NCBI RefSeq assembly: GCF_000576635.1
Contig: NZ_AVFL01000004.1
Coordinates: forward strand, 1 to 64,000
Length of the DNA stretch: 64,000 nucleotides
DNA from: Skermanella stibiiresistens SB22
GTDB lineage: Bacteria > Pseudomonadota > Alphaproteobacteria > Azospirillales > Azospirillaceae
Direction of reading: 5' to 3'
Part shown: piece by piece, positions 49,821 through 61,639 of the stretch
Layout: every line of letters begins with the position of its first letter
How positions within the stretch are numbered: the stretch's first letter is position 1
The notes under the pieces: model-generated
Told to the model about the DNA's origin: nothing
Database searches by the model: none
What the model saw: only the letters and a program-made list of their open reading frames with translations
Position numbers and translations under genes: made by a program

Positions 49821-52598
49821 TTATCGCTTGATCGACGCCAGCAGTTCCGCCGCCTCATCGCGCGCCGGGAAGGGTTGGGTGGCCTGGGCCAGTTTCTCCA
49901 GGATGTCGCGCGCCTCGTCCTTGGCGCCGGTGGCGTTCAGGGCGTAGGCCAGGTGGTACAGGATCTCCTGGTTGGCCGGAGCTCCCGCCGCGGCTTGGCG
50001 CAGCAGGCCGACGGCTTCGTCCGTCTCTCCCGCCAGGGCCAGGATCCAGCCGAGCGTGTCGGCGATTTCCGGGGAGCTGGGCGAAACGGTGTGGGCGCGG
50101 CGCGCGATCTGAAGCGCTTCGGGCCGGTCAAGCTCGTGCTTCAGCCAAGCCGCGTTGTTCAGCAGCAACGGATCGTTGGGACGGGCGCGCACCAGCACGT
50201 CGTAATGGGCCTCGGCGCGAGTCAGGTCCTTGCTGGCCAGATACGAGTCGGCCAAAACCGCGCGGGCTTGGAGGTCTTCGGGATTGCGCTTGACCCAGTC
50301 CTCCAACCCCACCAAAGCTTGATCCACCTGTTTCTGCTGGCGTCGCAGCTCGAACAGTGCCAGGGCCAGCCTGCGGTCGGGCGTGCGCTCCATCGCCTGT
50401 TCCACCGACTTCAGGGCCTCCGCCTGCCGATTGGTGCGGACAAGCACGTTGCTGCGCAGCTGCGCCGCCGCCACCGGATCGGCCTGCTGGAGGCCGTCGG
50501 CCAGCTTGAGCGCGCCGTCGCCGTCGTTGGCCGCGAGGGCGAGGTCGATCAATCCCAGCGTTGCCGGCGCGTTGGCCGGGTCCTTCGCCTTGATCCCTTC
50601 CAGGATCGGTTTCGCCTCGCCGGCATTGCCGGACGCCATCAGGTTCTGGGCCAGGGCGATCTTGGCCTCGACCTCGTCCGGCCGCGCCTTGGAGTAGACG
50701 CGGAGAACCTCCGCCGCCTTGGCGGTGTCGCCCGCGGCGCGGTAGATGGCGGCCGACGCCGCCAAGGCTTCCGGCTTGTCGACCGCGCCGATCTGGCGCA
50801 ACTGCCCCGCCACCTCCAGCATCTTGGGCTTGTCGTCCTGTCGCTCGTAGAGTTCGGCGAGCGCGCGGCGCAGCGTGATCGAGGCCCGTTGGGCCGTGGC
50901 GGCGTTCTCCAGCACCGCCACCGCCTCGCCGGCGCGCTGGCCCAAGGTCAGGAATTGCGCCAGCCTCAGGGCCGGCTGCTCCTCGCGCGGGTTTGCGGAA
51001 ACGGCGTCGCGCAGGCGCTTCTCGACCGCCTCCAGATTGCCCATGCGGACATCCACGGCGTTCAGGTTGCCGACGATCTCCGCCATCGCCGGGTCCATGG
51101 CGCGCGCCGTCTCCAGCTTGGACCGGGCCGTTCCCAGATCGCCCTCGGCCATGAAGATGGAGGCGTCCAGGCTGACCAGCAGGGGATTGTCCGGATCGGC
51201 CTTCTGGAGCTTCGCCACGGCCTCGTGGGCGCGTTGGAACTCGGCGTTGCGGATGTAATCCAGCACGACCACGACCGCTTGGCGCGTTTCCGGCGGCATC
51301 TCCTGCGACGTGTCGTTCGCGGCGGTGAGCAGGCTCAGCACCGAGCGGGCGCGCGACGCCACCTGGCGATCGGAAGACGACGCCAGTTCCCGGTAGACCG
51401 CCGTCGCCTGATCGATGTCGCCCAGCCGCATATGGGCCCCGGCCAGCATCTGCCGGGCGATCAGATCGTCCGGGTGGTCCGCGATCAAGGGCTTCAGCAC
51501 CTCGACGGCGCTCAGCGCGTTGCCGGCGCGCAGTCGGGTCGCCGCCAGCAGCCGGCGGCCGCCGGTATGGTCGGGAACCGTCGTCAGGAAGCGGTTGATC
51601 ACCGTCTCCGCCTGGGCGTACTGACCAGTGTTGAACTTGATCAGCGCGTTCAGCAGCTGGGCCGGCGTGTAGTCGGCCAGCGCCCCCTCGATCGGTTGGA
51701 ACGTCGCGCGGGCGGCGTTGGCGTCGCCCCGCATCAGCTGGATCGAGGCCTTCATGTATCTCGCCATGAGGTCCTGGGGCGCCTGGCGCAGCACGCTCGC
51801 GACGTCCTTCTCGGCCTCGTCCACGGCGCCCGTCTGGAGCCGGACGCGGGCGCGCGGCAGAAGCACGCGGGGATCGTCGGGGGCTTTGGCGGCGGCCCGG
51901 TTCAAGGCCGCCAGCGCGTCATCGGCGCGCTGCTGGACGAAGGCGATCTCGGCAGATAGCAGCAGCGCCTCCAGGTTGTCGGGCTCGGCGGCGAGCACCG
52001 CGTCGACATTGGCGGCGGCGTCGTCCATGCGGTTGCGCAACGCCTCGACCCGGGCCAGCCCAAGCTTGGCGTCGGGCGCTTCGGGAGCGCCATCCAGGGC
52101 GGTGCGGAACATGGTCTCGGCGTCGTCGAGCTGGCCGGTGCCGATATAGGCTTGGCCGCTGACCACCAGCTTGGCCCGCGTCGCGTCGGGGGTGGCGCCT
52201 TGGGGCGAGAGCACGCCGAAGACATCGGAGAAGCGCCGTTGCGCCATCAGCGCCTGGGCCAGCAGCAACTCGATCTCGTCGCCGCGCTGGACGTCGAACA
52301 CACGCCGCAGCTCCTTCTCCGCCGAGACGGGATCGCCGGTCCGCAGATGGAGCTGCCCCAGCAACTGGCGAGCCTTCAGGTTGTCGCCATCCTGCTGGAG
52401 CGCGTTCCGCAATTGGATCTGCGCGGCGCTGGCGTTGCCGCTTTGCAGTTGCCGGACGGCGTCGTCGTAGTAGCCCTGGGAGCGCTGGGTATCGGCGGCC
52501 TGGGCCGGCGCGAAGCCGGTGCTCAGGGCCACGAGCGACACGGCTGCCATCAGGCGCCGCAAGCGCCGCGCGGAAGTGGTCGGCCGATGCGTGTTCAT
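49821..52598 (-). CDS. prsT: XrtA/PEP-CTERM system TPR protein PrsT
   Basis: 925 aa: a signal peptide (LMAAVSLVALSTGFAPAQAA) and then about 20 TPR repeats to the end, for example YYDDAVRQLQSGNASAAQIQ and ARPNDPLLLNNAAWLKHELD. Length and repeats match the TIGR02917-type PrsT, a periplasmic scaffold found with PrsK/PrsR in exosortase genomes. A strong ribosome site (TAAGGAGG) overlaps the prsR stop codon 13 bp upstream, so it is the third gene of prsKRT. Confidence 0.92.
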   Translation of the reverse strand: MNTHRPTTSARRLRRLMAAVSLVALSTGFAPAQAADTQRSQGYYDDAVRQLQSGNASAAQIQLRNALQQDGDNLKARQLLGQLHLRTGDPVSAEKELRRVFDVQRGDEIELLLAQALMAQRRFSDVFGVLSPQGATPDATRAKLVVSGQAYIGTGQLDDAETMFRTALDGAPEAPDAKLGLARVEALRNRMDDAAANVDAVLAAEPDNLEALLLSAEIAFVQQRADDALAALNRAAAKAPDDPRVLLPRARVRLQTGAVDEAEKDVASVLRQAPQDLMARYMKASIQLMRGDANAARATFQPIEGALADYTPAQLLNALIKFNTGQYAQAETVINRFLTTVPDHTGGRRLLAATRLRAGNALSAVEVLKPLIADHPDDLIARQMLAGAHMRLGDIDQATAVYRELASSSDRQVASRARSVLSLLTAANDTSQEMPPETRQAVVVVLDYIRNAEFQRAHEAVAKLQKADPDNPLLVSLDASIFMAEGDLGTARSKLETARAMDPAMAEIVGNLNAVDVRMGNLEAVEKRLRDAVSANPREEQPALRLAQFLTLGQRAGEAVAVLENAATAQRASITLRRALAELYERQDDKPKMLEVAGQLRQIGAVDKPEALAASAAIYRAAGDTAKAAEVLRVYSKARPDEVEAKIALAQNLMASGNAGEAKPILEGIKAKDPANAPATLGLIDLALAANDGDGALKLADGLQQADPVAAAQLRSNVLVRTNRQAEALKSVEQAMERTPDRRLALALFELRRQQKQVDQALVGLEDWVKRNPEDLQARAVLADSYLASKDLTRAEAHYDVLVRARPNDPLLLNNAAWLKHELDRPEALQIARRAHTVSPSSPEIADTLGWILALAGETDEAVGLLRQAAAGAPANQEILYHLAYALNATGAKDEARDILEKLAQATQPFPARDEAAELLASIKR

Positions 52599-52611
52599 CT
52601 GGTGCGCCTCC

Positions 52612-53966
<1,355 letters not shown>

Positions 53967-53970
<4 letters not shown>

Positions 53971-56162
53971 GGGGTCACCTGCTGTTTCAAGGCTGGGGGC
54001 CGTTCCAAGGCTGGGGCCAAGGTTGAGGATGGGATCTCCGTCGTGGCGAGCGGCATCAGGACCCGCGCCGTGGTGCCGGCGCCGACCTCGCTCTCGATTT
54101 CCAGATGGCCACCCCAGCGCTCGATCAGGTCGCGGGTCTGGTACATGCCGATGCCGTAGCCGGTGTTCTTGGTCGAGGCGAAGGGGCGGAACAGATGGTC
54201 GCGGACGAAGGCGTCGGTCATGCCGGGACCGTCGTCGCTGACCTCGACGACCGCGTGGCCGTTCTCCGCGAAACCGGAGATCTTGATCCGTCCGCGCGCG
54301 GCGTCGATCGCGTTCTGAACCAGGTTCTCGATCGCCGCCGTGAAGCCCAGACGGTCGACCGCGACCACGACATCGGCGTCGAGCCGGCCCAGCGTCAGGC
54401 CGGGCAGGGCAGGCCGGCGCGGCTCGACCACCTCCAGCAGCATCGCCCGCAGGTCTGCGGCCCCGGCGGCGGGGTCGGTCCCGGCCTCGCTCCGCTCCTT
54501 CAGCCGATCCAGCAGGGCCCGCATCCGTTCGACGGAGTCGCCGATGGTCGCCAGCGTGTCGCGTTGGAACTCCGGCTTGTCGCCGTGGCGCTCGGCGTGC
54601 TGGAGGATCAGGGAGAGCTGGCTGACCATGTTCTTGAGATCGTGGGCGACGAAGCTGAAGGACTGGCCCAGCCGCTCGAAGCGTTGCGCCTCGAACAGCG
54701 CGCGGCTGGCCCGCTCCTCGGCGATGTAGCTGCCGATCTGGACGCCCAGGATCTCCAACAGGTCCTCGTCCTCCCAGGTCAGCGCGCGCGGAGCCCGGGG
54801 TTCGCTCAGCACGATGGCGCCGACGATCTCGTCGCGCAGCCGCAGCGGCACCAGCAGCCACGGCGCGTCGAGCCGGCGCAGCCAGACCAGCACGGCCTGT
54901 TCGGCGGGATCGTCCGACAGGTCGAGCCCATCGCCCCGGTTCAGATCGCCCCGGTTCAGATCACGCAGGTTCAGCACGACCCGGCGCTCGCCCAGCCGCT
55001 CCGCCAAGGCGTTGGGCAGGGCCAGCATGCCGGCCGCTCCGGACCAGTTGTGGCGTCCGGCCATGGCGTAGATGTTGCCCCGCCCGCGCAGGAACAGGGC
55101 GCCGCTGCTGCACTCGAACACATCGGCCATGGCGCGCACCGCACGCTCGTGCAGGCCCGTCCGCGACGCGCTGTCCGACAGCGTGCGGATGAAGCGCAAC
55201 CACTCCCGCCGGTAGTCATAGGTGAAGGTGAAGAAGTTGCGGGCGATGACCATGCGGGCACGGGCGCGCAGCTCTCCCGACAGCAGGAGCACGGCCAGCA
55301 CCATGACGGCGCCCATGAAGAACAGCATCTGGACCAGCGGCCCCAGCGTCATGCTGGTTTCGCGCAGGAGATAGCCGATCGCGGCGACGCCCAGCAGGTA
55401 GACGCCGCTGCCGACCAAGGCGGTCGTGTGGAGCACCGTCTCGCGCGAGATCGTCACATCGAACGACAGCGTCCGGATGCGGGCGGCGGAGACCAGCAGG
55501 AACGGCACCGCCAGGACCTGCACCAGGGGGCGGGCGGTCAGCGCCATGCCGTCGGTCCGGCCGAGCAGCAAGGCGCCGCTGTACAGGAACAGGTCGAAGG
55601 CGAACAGCCCGCCCAGCCCGATCAGCAGATGCTTGAAAGTCCAGCGGGCGCTGTCGCGGGTGAGCAGGAACAGGTTCTCGACCAGCAGCAGTCCGAGCAC
55701 GGCCAAGGCCAGCCCAGCCAGCGGCGCGACGTCGATGAGGCGGTTGAGCGGCAGCGGGATCACGGCGTCGGCCAGCGCCACGGCGGCGACCAGCGCCACG
55801 ACGGCCGCCAGCGGCTGCCGCCAGAAGCGGCTGGCGCGGCCGTGGGTCACCTCGCTCAGCACGACCAGCAGGAACAGCGGCCAGGCGGCGGCGCGAAGCA
55901 CCAGCAGCGCTTCCGGAACCGCCGCCGGCAGGGGTGTCACGACGCGGGCGAAGACCTCGGCGCCGGCCCAGGCCGATGTCAGCAGCGTGGCGGCCATCAG
56001 CGTCACGCCATGGGCTCCGCCCGGGCCGGAATGGGCTCCGCCCGGGCCGGAATGGCTTCCGCCACGGCGCCAGGTTCCCGCCAGCAGAGCCGTCAGGATC
56101 AGATATGTGACCGCGGCGACCCCATGAGTGGCCGCGCCGATCATCGTCTGGTCGAGCTGCAT
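53967..56162 (-). CDS. prsK: XrtA/PEP-CTERM sensor histidine kinase PrsK
   Basis: 731 aa. About eight to ten membrane helices fill the first 300 residues, a GAF-type domain follows (about 320-490, with CSSGALFLRGRGNIYAMAGR), then a HisKA block with phospho-His in FSFVAHDLKNMVSQLSLIL and a HATPase domain (LVQNAIDAARGRIKISG, VSDDGPGMTDAFV, NTGYGIGMYQTRDLIERWGG). This is the PrsK architecture. It is transcribed first in prsKRT and phosphorylates PrsR. The loop after helix 1 carries a duplicated SGPGGAH heptapeptide. Confidence 0.93.
56010..56051 (-). repeat. Perfect 21-bp tandem duplication in prsK
   Basis: Two identical 21-bp units (56010-56030, 56031-56051), followed by a partial third, encode the heptapeptide H-S-G-P-G-G-A twice between the first two membrane helices. 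It is in frame and probably recent or unstable. Confidence 0.9.
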
Positions 56163-56330
56163 TCTCTGTCCGCGCTACGGGGAACGCGACACTAGCGCCA
56201 GGGGCGGCCCACGTCTCCGGAGCCAATCGGCTAACCCGAATGTGTCAGCGGAATTGACGCCTCGGAAAAGCCGTCCTCCAGGGGAACCGCAAGGTTTCCA
56301 ACACTCTCGCCGACCGCGTGTCAGCTTTTC

Positions 56331-57935
56331 TTACGCCCCCGCGGGTGTCGGGTCCTGATTGCGCGTCACGGCGGACAGGGTCCTGTACAGGGTTTCCGGC
56401 GAAATCGCCTTGGCGATCATGCCGTAGCCGGCCAGCGCTATCTCGCGCTCCCGCACCGCAGTGTTCTCCTCGGTCAGGATCACGCCGCGCGCGGGGCTCT
56501 TGAAGACGTGCGCGACCATGCCGGTCAGCTTGTGCATCGCGAGGATGCCATTCGCGGTCCCGCCCAGCCGGAAATCCGCCAGGATGACGTCCGGTTGGAA
56601 CGATCCGGAGGCGAGCAGGCTTTCGGCTTCGGCGACGCCCCGCGCCGACCGGACGGTGCCGCCCCATTCCTCGACCAGCAGCCGGACGGCGTTCAACGCG
56701 GTGGCGTCGGCGTCGACCACCAGCACCCGGAGGCCGGCCAGTGGCTGCGTCGTGACCGAAAGCTCGCCGTGGGGCGGGGACGCCGCGCGGTCGCTGAGGG
56801 GGATCTTGATCGTGAAGCAGGAGCCGCGGTGCGGCGTGGTGGTGACCTCGACCGTGTGCCCCAACCGTTCCGCCAACCGCTTGACGACCGACAGTCCCAG
56901 GCCGTAGCCGCCGGGATACTCCTGGACGCTGCGGGAACTGCGGAAGAAGTCCTGCCAGATCAGGCCCAACTCCTCCGCCGCGATGCCGCGTCCGGTGTCC
57001 AGCACATGGACGCGCAGCCAGTTGCCCTGGCGCCGGCATCCGACCACGACCCTGCCTTCGACCGTATAGCGGAGCGCGTTGCACACCAGGTTCTTCAGCA
57101 TGGTGTCGAGCAAGGCGGGGTCGGTGCGGATGGTCGCGGAGCAGGGGTGCAGCGTGAAGCCCAAACCCTTGCGTTCCGCCATTGGGCTGAACTCGTTGGC
57201 GAGACGGACCAGCGAGCTGTTGACGCCATGGTCGACGAAACGTGGCTGAACCTGCCCGGTGTCGACCTGGTCGAAGTAGAGCTGGTTGTCCACCAAGCTT
57301 TGCATCGACTCCACGGCCCGGACCATGGCCGACAGCAAATCGCGCGAGATTGGGTCCCGCAGGCGCTTCGCCAGGGAGTTGGACAGGAACGAGACGGCGC
57401 TCAGGGGACGCCGCAGGTCGTGGTTGGCGGAGGCGGCCATCCGGGTCCGCACCCGCGTCATGACCTCGGACAAGTCCTCCGCCGAGGTGTCCCCGCCGTC
57501 GCCGTCCTGCTCACTCGGCGAGGCATCGGCCAGCATCGTGTTGACCCCCTGCCAATTGACGATGACACCGCGCTCGTCGGTCAGGGGCTCCGCGCGGATC
57601 AGGAAACGCCGGTCCGACCCGTCCGCCGCCAGCAGCCTGGTCTCCGTCCGGAGAGCGCTTCTGGTGCGGCAAGCGTCCCGCCAGACGTTCAGGAAGTCGC
57701 CGAGGTCGTCGGGATGGACGAGGTGCCGCCAGCCATGGCCCAGCATCTCCGTCGACGAGCGGCCGGCGAACCGGCGCCAGCAGCCGTTGGCATAGTCCAA
57801 CCCGCCATCGGGACGCGCGATCCAGACATGTGTCGACCCTTGGGTCGACCTACGGGTCGGCCCATCGGTCGAGACGGGGGCCGACGGCTCGCCGGCGTTG
57901 GCGTTCCCAAACTGGTCGGTTGAGTCGGCGTTCAT
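56331..57935 (-). CDS. Hybrid histidine kinase (PAS-HisKA-HATPase-receiver)
   Basis: 534 aa, soluble. PAS domain (about 35-135: VWIARPDGGLDYANGCWRRF and GHGWRHLVHPDDLGDFLNVW), HisKA with phospho-His in SANHDLRRPLSAVSFLSNSL, HATPase (NLVCNALRYTVEGRVVVG, DTGRGIAAEELGLIWQDFF, YGLGLSVVKRLAERLG), and a C-terminal receiver (LRVLVVDADATALN, Asp in DVILADFRLGG). The acidic pair is split (DAD), so metal binding may differ. It lies 27 bp after the NarL-type gene and is probably its cotranscribed partner. Confidence 0.88.
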   Translation of the reverse strand: MNADSTDQFGNANAGEPSAPVSTDGPTRRSTQGSTHVWIARPDGGLDYANGCWRRFAGRSSTEMLGHGWRHLVHPDDLGDFLNVWRDACRTRSALRTETRLLAADGSDRRFLIRAEPLTDERGVIVNWQGVNTMLADASPSEQDGDGGDTSAEDLSEVMTRVRTRMAASANHDLRRPLSAVSFLSNSLAKRLRDPISRDLLSAMVRAVESMQSLVDNQLYFDQVDTGQVQPRFVDHGVNSSLVRLANEFSPMAERKGLGFTLHPCSATIRTDPALLDTMLKNLVCNALRYTVEGRVVVGCRRQGNWLRVHVLDTGRGIAAEELGLIWQDFFRSSRSVQEYPGGYGLGLSVVKRLAERLGHTVEVTTTPHRGSCFTIKIPLSDRAASPPHGELSVTTQPLAGLRVLVVDADATALNAVRLLVEEWGGTVRSARGVAEAESLLASGSFQPDVILADFRLGGTANGILAMHKLTGMVAHVFKSPARGVILTEENTAVREREIALAGYGMIAKAISPETLYRTLSAVTRNQDPTPAGA

Positions 57936-57962
57936 GGCTTTGGACCGCTCGCTCGCGTGGGG

Positions 57963-58643
57963 TTACTTCGATTGGAGCCGAGGCTTTGGCATCGTTTGCC
58001 CCATGTTCAGCTCCGCCTCGTGCTCGATCATCCAGAGCGCGCCCTGGATGCGGTTCTTGACGTTCATCTTGCGGAAGGCGTTGTTGATGTGCAGTCGGAC
58101 GGTGATGTCCGCGATGCCCAGGACCCGCGCGATCTGCTTGTTGCTGTAACCCAGCTTGACGTGGCCCATGACCTCGAGCTCCTTGGCGGTCAGCGCGCGG
58201 CGGCGCTCCGCCAGACCGGGGGTCAGCTCATGCGGGGTCTTCTCGACCAGCAGGCCCGCCAACTGGGCGGGGAAAACCTTCTCGCCCAGGATCACCAGCA
58301 TGATCGATTCGAACAGCGCGTCGGGCGAGATCGACTTGACCAGATAGCCCATCGCCCCGGCCTCGAAAGCGGCTCCCAGCGAGTCCAGCGAGAAATGGTC
58401 GGCCAGCACGACGATCGGCTTGGCGGCGTTGGCGGATTTCAGCGCCTTGACGCTGGTCACGATGGTTTCCCCGGTGCCGCCGCCGAGGATGATGATGTCG
58501 CAACCGGCGAGACCGCGCTGGTCGCCGATCGCCAAGGCGGGATCGCCATGGGATCCGACCAAGGTGAACGCGTCGGGCGGCGCGATGTCGATGAGCCGAC
58601 GGCGATAGGCCTCGCTGTCGTCGATATGCAGGATGTTGATCAT
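57963..58643 (-). CDS. NarL-type regulator with degenerate receiver
   Basis: 226 aa: a receiver-like domain (1-125) and a LuxR HTH (RALTAKELEVMGHVKLGYSN, then ADITVRLHINNAFRKMNV). The acidic pair (HIDDSE, Asp8/Asp9) and Lys103 (GYLVKS) are kept, but the strand that should carry the phospho-acceptor Asp reads DIIILGGGTGE, with Gly54 in its place. Phosphorylation at the normal site is therefore not possible, and control may be by another signal or by protein contact. The hybrid kinase follows 27 bp downstream. Confidence 0.85.
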   Translation of the reverse strand: MINILHIDDSEAYRRRLIDIAPPDAFTLVGSHGDPALAIGDQRGLAGCDIIILGGGTGETIVTSVKALKSANAAKPIVVLADHFSLDSLGAAFEAGAMGYLVKSISPDALFESIMLVILGEKVFPAQLAGLLVEKTPHELTPGLAERRRALTAKELEVMGHVKLGYSNKQIARVLGIADITVRLHINNAFRKMNVKNRIQGALWMIEHEAELNMGQTMPKPRLQSK

Positions 58644-58803
58644 CGCGGTGTCATTCTTTTGCGTTAATTCGTTCGCGATCGGCCGTTCCCAAGTTCTCCA
58701 TCGACCTTGGTGGCAAATCGAAACGTTGGGTTCCCGACTTGCTGTCAGGTTATAGCGGTTCCAAGTTTCGCGGAAGTCGTCCGATGCGCCTAAGCTGAAC
58801 TCG

Positions 58804-58893
58804 TAAAGGCATCACGAATTCTGTATCATCATAACTCAAAAGTACGTGAATTTTAGGATCGGGATGTTTTAATCCGTTTCCGTAATGCCTTTA
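58804..58893. repeat. Long inverted repeat in an AT-rich gap
   Basis: TAAAGGCATCACG (58804-58816) and CGTAATGCCTTTA (58881-58893) are inverted 13-mers with one mismatch, separated by 64 bp of AT-rich DNA. They lie in the 288-bp gap 58644-58931, upstream of the NarL-type gene and downstream of the membrane-protein gene. It could be an operator pair or a long hairpin ending the dap operon. Nothing else was seen in the gap. Confidence 0.55.
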
Positions 58894-58931
58894 GATCGCC
58901 GCGGAAGCCCTATGGGTTCCAGGGCTGGCGC

Positions 58932-59504
58932 TCAGGTGAGCATGCCGTCGGCGGTGCCCGTGATGAAGACGGCCAGGATCATGTCCAGCACGACCACGCC
59001 GGCGGCGGTGCCGCCGCCGACTTCCAGCGTCGTCCGGGCGATGAACCACTGATAGATCAATACCAGCAGCGTTACTACCAGGACTAGTCCCTCACCCAGG
59101 CTCTCCGGTACCAGTCCGGAATCCGCGATGGCGACCACGGGCAGGTAGACGCCCATCTGGATGATGGCCGACCAGTTGTAGGCGGCGAGAAAATCGAAAT
59201 AGCGGCCCGATCGGTCGAGCAAGTCGCTGATGTGGAACATCACCAGCGGGAAAGCGGTCCAGCTGATGACATAGGCCAACCCCTCGACGGTGACGAACCG
59301 GAACGCGGAGACCTGCGGCAGCACGTCCCACAGCCGCAGGACGACCAGCAGGGCATAGGCCGGCAGGACGATCAGCCCGGCGACGAAGGACCGGAGCGCG
59401 CCTTCCGGGGAGCGGTCGAGATAGCTGAGGCCGGAGCGGTCGAGCATCGCCAACCGATAGGCGCCGAAGATCGAATAGACAGCTTCCCGTGCCGTCAGCG
59501 TCAT
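58932..59504 (-). CDS. Polytopic membrane protein, Yip1-like
   Basis: 190 aa with five predicted helices ([100 protein letters not shown]). The size and helix pattern recall Yip1-domain proteins; the function is unknown. The start is the ATG at 59504, overlapping the dapE stop by ATGA, so it is the third gene after dapD-dapE. Confidence 0.7.
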   Translation of the reverse strand: MTLTAREAVYSIFGAYRLAMLDRSGLSYLDRSPEGALRSFVAGLIVLPAYALLVVLRLWDVLPQVSAFRFVTVEGLAYVISWTAFPLVMFHISDLLDRSGRYFDFLAAYNWSAIIQMGVYLPVVAIADSGLVPESLGEGLVLVVTLLVLIYQWFIARTTLEVGGGTAAGVVVLDMILAVFITGTADGMLT

Positions 59505-60673
59505 GCCGCGGTGCCTCCGGTGGGTGCGAAGAAGCCGTCGATGACGGCTTCGTAGATGTCGGTCAGGCGTTCCACGTCGGCCACGGCGACATGCTCGTCC
59601 ACCTTGTGCATCGTCTGTCCGACGATGCCGAACTCGACGACGGGGCAATGCGCTTTGATGAAGCGGGCGTCCGACGTGCCGCCCGTCGTGCTCAACTCCG
59701 GCCGATGCCCGGTCACCCGCTCCACCGCGTCGGCGACTAGCGCGCTGAGGGCGCCGGGCGGCGTCAGGAAGCTCTCGCCGCTGACCCGGAACTTGAGATC
59801 GTAGGGGCCACCGACCGTGTCGCAGGTCCGCTTGATCCAATCCTTCAACCGGTCCGAGGTGTGCTCGTCGTTGAAGCGGATGTTGAAGCTGGCGGTTCCC
59901 TTGGCCGGGATGACGTTGTCGGCCGGGTTGCCGACATCGATGGTGGTGATCGCCAGGGTGGAGGGCTGGAAATGGGCGTTACCCTGGTCCAGCGGCTCCG
60001 CCGTCAGGGCGGCCAGCATCCGCACCAGGCGCGGCAGGGGATTGTCGGCCAAGTGGGGATAGGCCACGTGGCCCTGGGTGCCGTGGACGGTCAGATGGCC
60101 GGTGATGCTGCCCCGGCGGCCGACCTTGATCATCTCGCCCAGGTAATTGGGGTTGGTCGGCTCGCCCACGACGCAGGCGTCCAGCGTCTCGCCCTTCTCC
60201 ACCAGCCAGTCCAGCACCTTGCGGGTGCCGTTTATGGCGGGACCCTCCTCGTCGCCGGTGATCAGCAGACTGATCGATCCGGCGGGCGCGCCCTTCGCCG
60301 CGATCCTGCGGGCGGCGGCGGCCACGAAGGCGGCGATGGCGGCCTTCATGTCGGAGGTACCCCGGCCATGGAGCTTGCCGTCGATGATATCTCCGGCGAA
60401 GGGATCCGCCGTCCAATCCCGGGGATCGCCGGGAGGCACCACGTCGGTGTGTCCGGCGAAGCAGAGGTTCGGGCCGGCACCGCCAAGGCGCGCGTAGAGA
60501 TTGTCGATCGGCGGCGTGCCGTCCTCATCGAAACGCAGGCGGTGGCAGGTGAAGCCCAGCGGCTCCAGCGCGCCGACCAGGACGTCGAGCGCCCCGGCGT
60601 CGGCCGGCGTGACGCTGGGGCACCGCACCAGCGCCCGCGTCAGCGCGACGGGGTCGGACGGGCTCGGCGTCAT
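59501..60673 (-). CDS. dapE: Succinyl-diaminopimelate desuccinylase
   Basis: 390-aa metallopeptidase-fold enzyme of the lysine/mDAP pathway. It hydrolyses N-succinyl-LL-diaminopimelate. Seen: [18 protein letters not shown], metal His/Asp in [38 protein letters not shown], catalytic Glu in [14 protein letters not shown], and the C-terminal [20 protein letters not shown]. It shares one base with the dapD stop (TGATG). Confidence 0.96.
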   Translation of the reverse strand: MTPSPSDPVALTRALVRCPSVTPADAGALDVLVGALEPLGFTCHRLRFDEDGTPPIDNLYARLGGAGPNLCFAGHTDVVPPGDPRDWTADPFAGDIIDGKLHGRGTSDMKAAIAAFVAAAARRIAAKGAPAGSISLLITGDEEGPAINGTRKVLDWLVEKGETLDACVVGEPTNPNYLGEMIKVGRRGSITGHLTVHGTQGHVAYPHLADNPLPRLVRMLAALTAEPLDQGNAHFQPSTLAITTIDVGNPADNVIPAKGTASFNIRFNDEHTSDRLKDWIKRTCDTVGGPYDLKFRVSGESFLTPPGALSALVADAVERVTGHRPELSTTGGTSDARFIKAHCPVVEFGIVGQTMHKVDEHVAVADVERLTDIYEAVIDGFFAPTGGTAA

Positions 60674-61539
60674 CAGGCGCGCAGCAGTTCGTTGATCGAG
60701 GTCTTGGAGCGGGTCCTTTCGTCGACCTGCTTTACGATCACGGCGCAGTACAGGCTGGGGCCGGGGGTGCCGTCGGGGAAAGGCTTGCCTGGCATGGTGC
60801 CCGAGACGACGACGGAATAGGGCGGCACGCGGCCGTACAGGATCTCGCCGGTGTCGCGGTTGACGATCCGGGTCGAGGCGCCGAGATAGACGCCCATCGA
60901 CAGGACGGAGCCGGTCTCGACCCGCACGCCTTCGGCCACCTCGGCGCGGGCGCCGATGAAGCAGTTGTCCTCGATGATCACCGGATCGGCCTGCAACGGC
61001 TCCAGCACGCCGCCGATGCCGGCGCCGCCCGAGATGTGGCAGTTCTTGCCGATTTGGGCGCAGGAGCCGACGGTGGCCCAGGTGTCGATCATGGTGCCGC
61101 TATCGACATGGGCTCCGATGTTGACGAAGCTCGGCATCAGCACGACGCCGGGGGCGATGTGGGCGGAGCGCCGGACAACGCAGTTCGGGACGGCTCGGAA
61201 GCCCGCGGCGCGGAACCGCGCGTCGTCCCAGCCGGCGAACTTGGATGGCACCTTGTCGAACCACGGGGACGCGCCCAGGACGGGATCGGTCGGACCGCCG
61301 GGGATCGTGGTCATGTCGTTGAGGCGGAACGACAGCAGCACCGCCTTCTTGAGCCATTGGTTGACCCGCCAGCCGTCTTCCGACCGCTCCGCCACCCGCA
61401 AGCGCCCCTCGTCGAGGCCGGTCAGCGCCGTCTCGACGGCATCGCGGACCTCGCCTTTGGTGCCGGTGTTGAGCTGGTCGCGGCTTTCCCAGGCGGATTC
61501 GATGACGGTCTGCAGTTGGGTGGTGTCGGCGGGGGTCAT
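60673..61539 (-). CDS. dapD: Tetrahydrodipicolinate N-succinyltransferase
   Basis: 288 aa, left-handed beta-helix enzyme that succinylates tetrahydrodipicolinate with succinyl-CoA. Seen: [40 protein letters not shown] and the hexapeptide repeat region with [20 protein letters not shown] and [20 protein letters not shown]. The start is the ATG at 61539. It is first in dapD-dapE-membrane protein; the promoter should lie in the 100 bp upstream. Confidence 0.96.
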   Translation of the reverse strand: MTPADTTQLQTVIESAWESRDQLNTGTKGEVRDAVETALTGLDEGRLRVAERSEDGWRVNQWLKKAVLLSFRLNDMTTIPGGPTDPVLGASPWFDKVPSKFAGWDDARFRAAGFRAVPNCVVRRSAHIAPGVVLMPSFVNIGAHVDSGTMIDTWATVGSCAQIGKNCHISGGAGIGGVLEPLQADPVIIEDNCFIGARAEVAEGVRVETGSVLSMGVYLGASTRIVNRDTGEILYGRVPPYSVVVSGTMPGKPFPDGTPGPSLYCAVIVKQVDERTRSKTSINELLRA

Positions 61540-61639
61540 GGCGGGCTTCGATCCGGCGCTATATCAAGGAAACCGGAACATGGTTCACCGGCGAAGCCCG
61601 TGTCAACCGCAGACCGTTTCCACGGCCGCCATGATGGGA

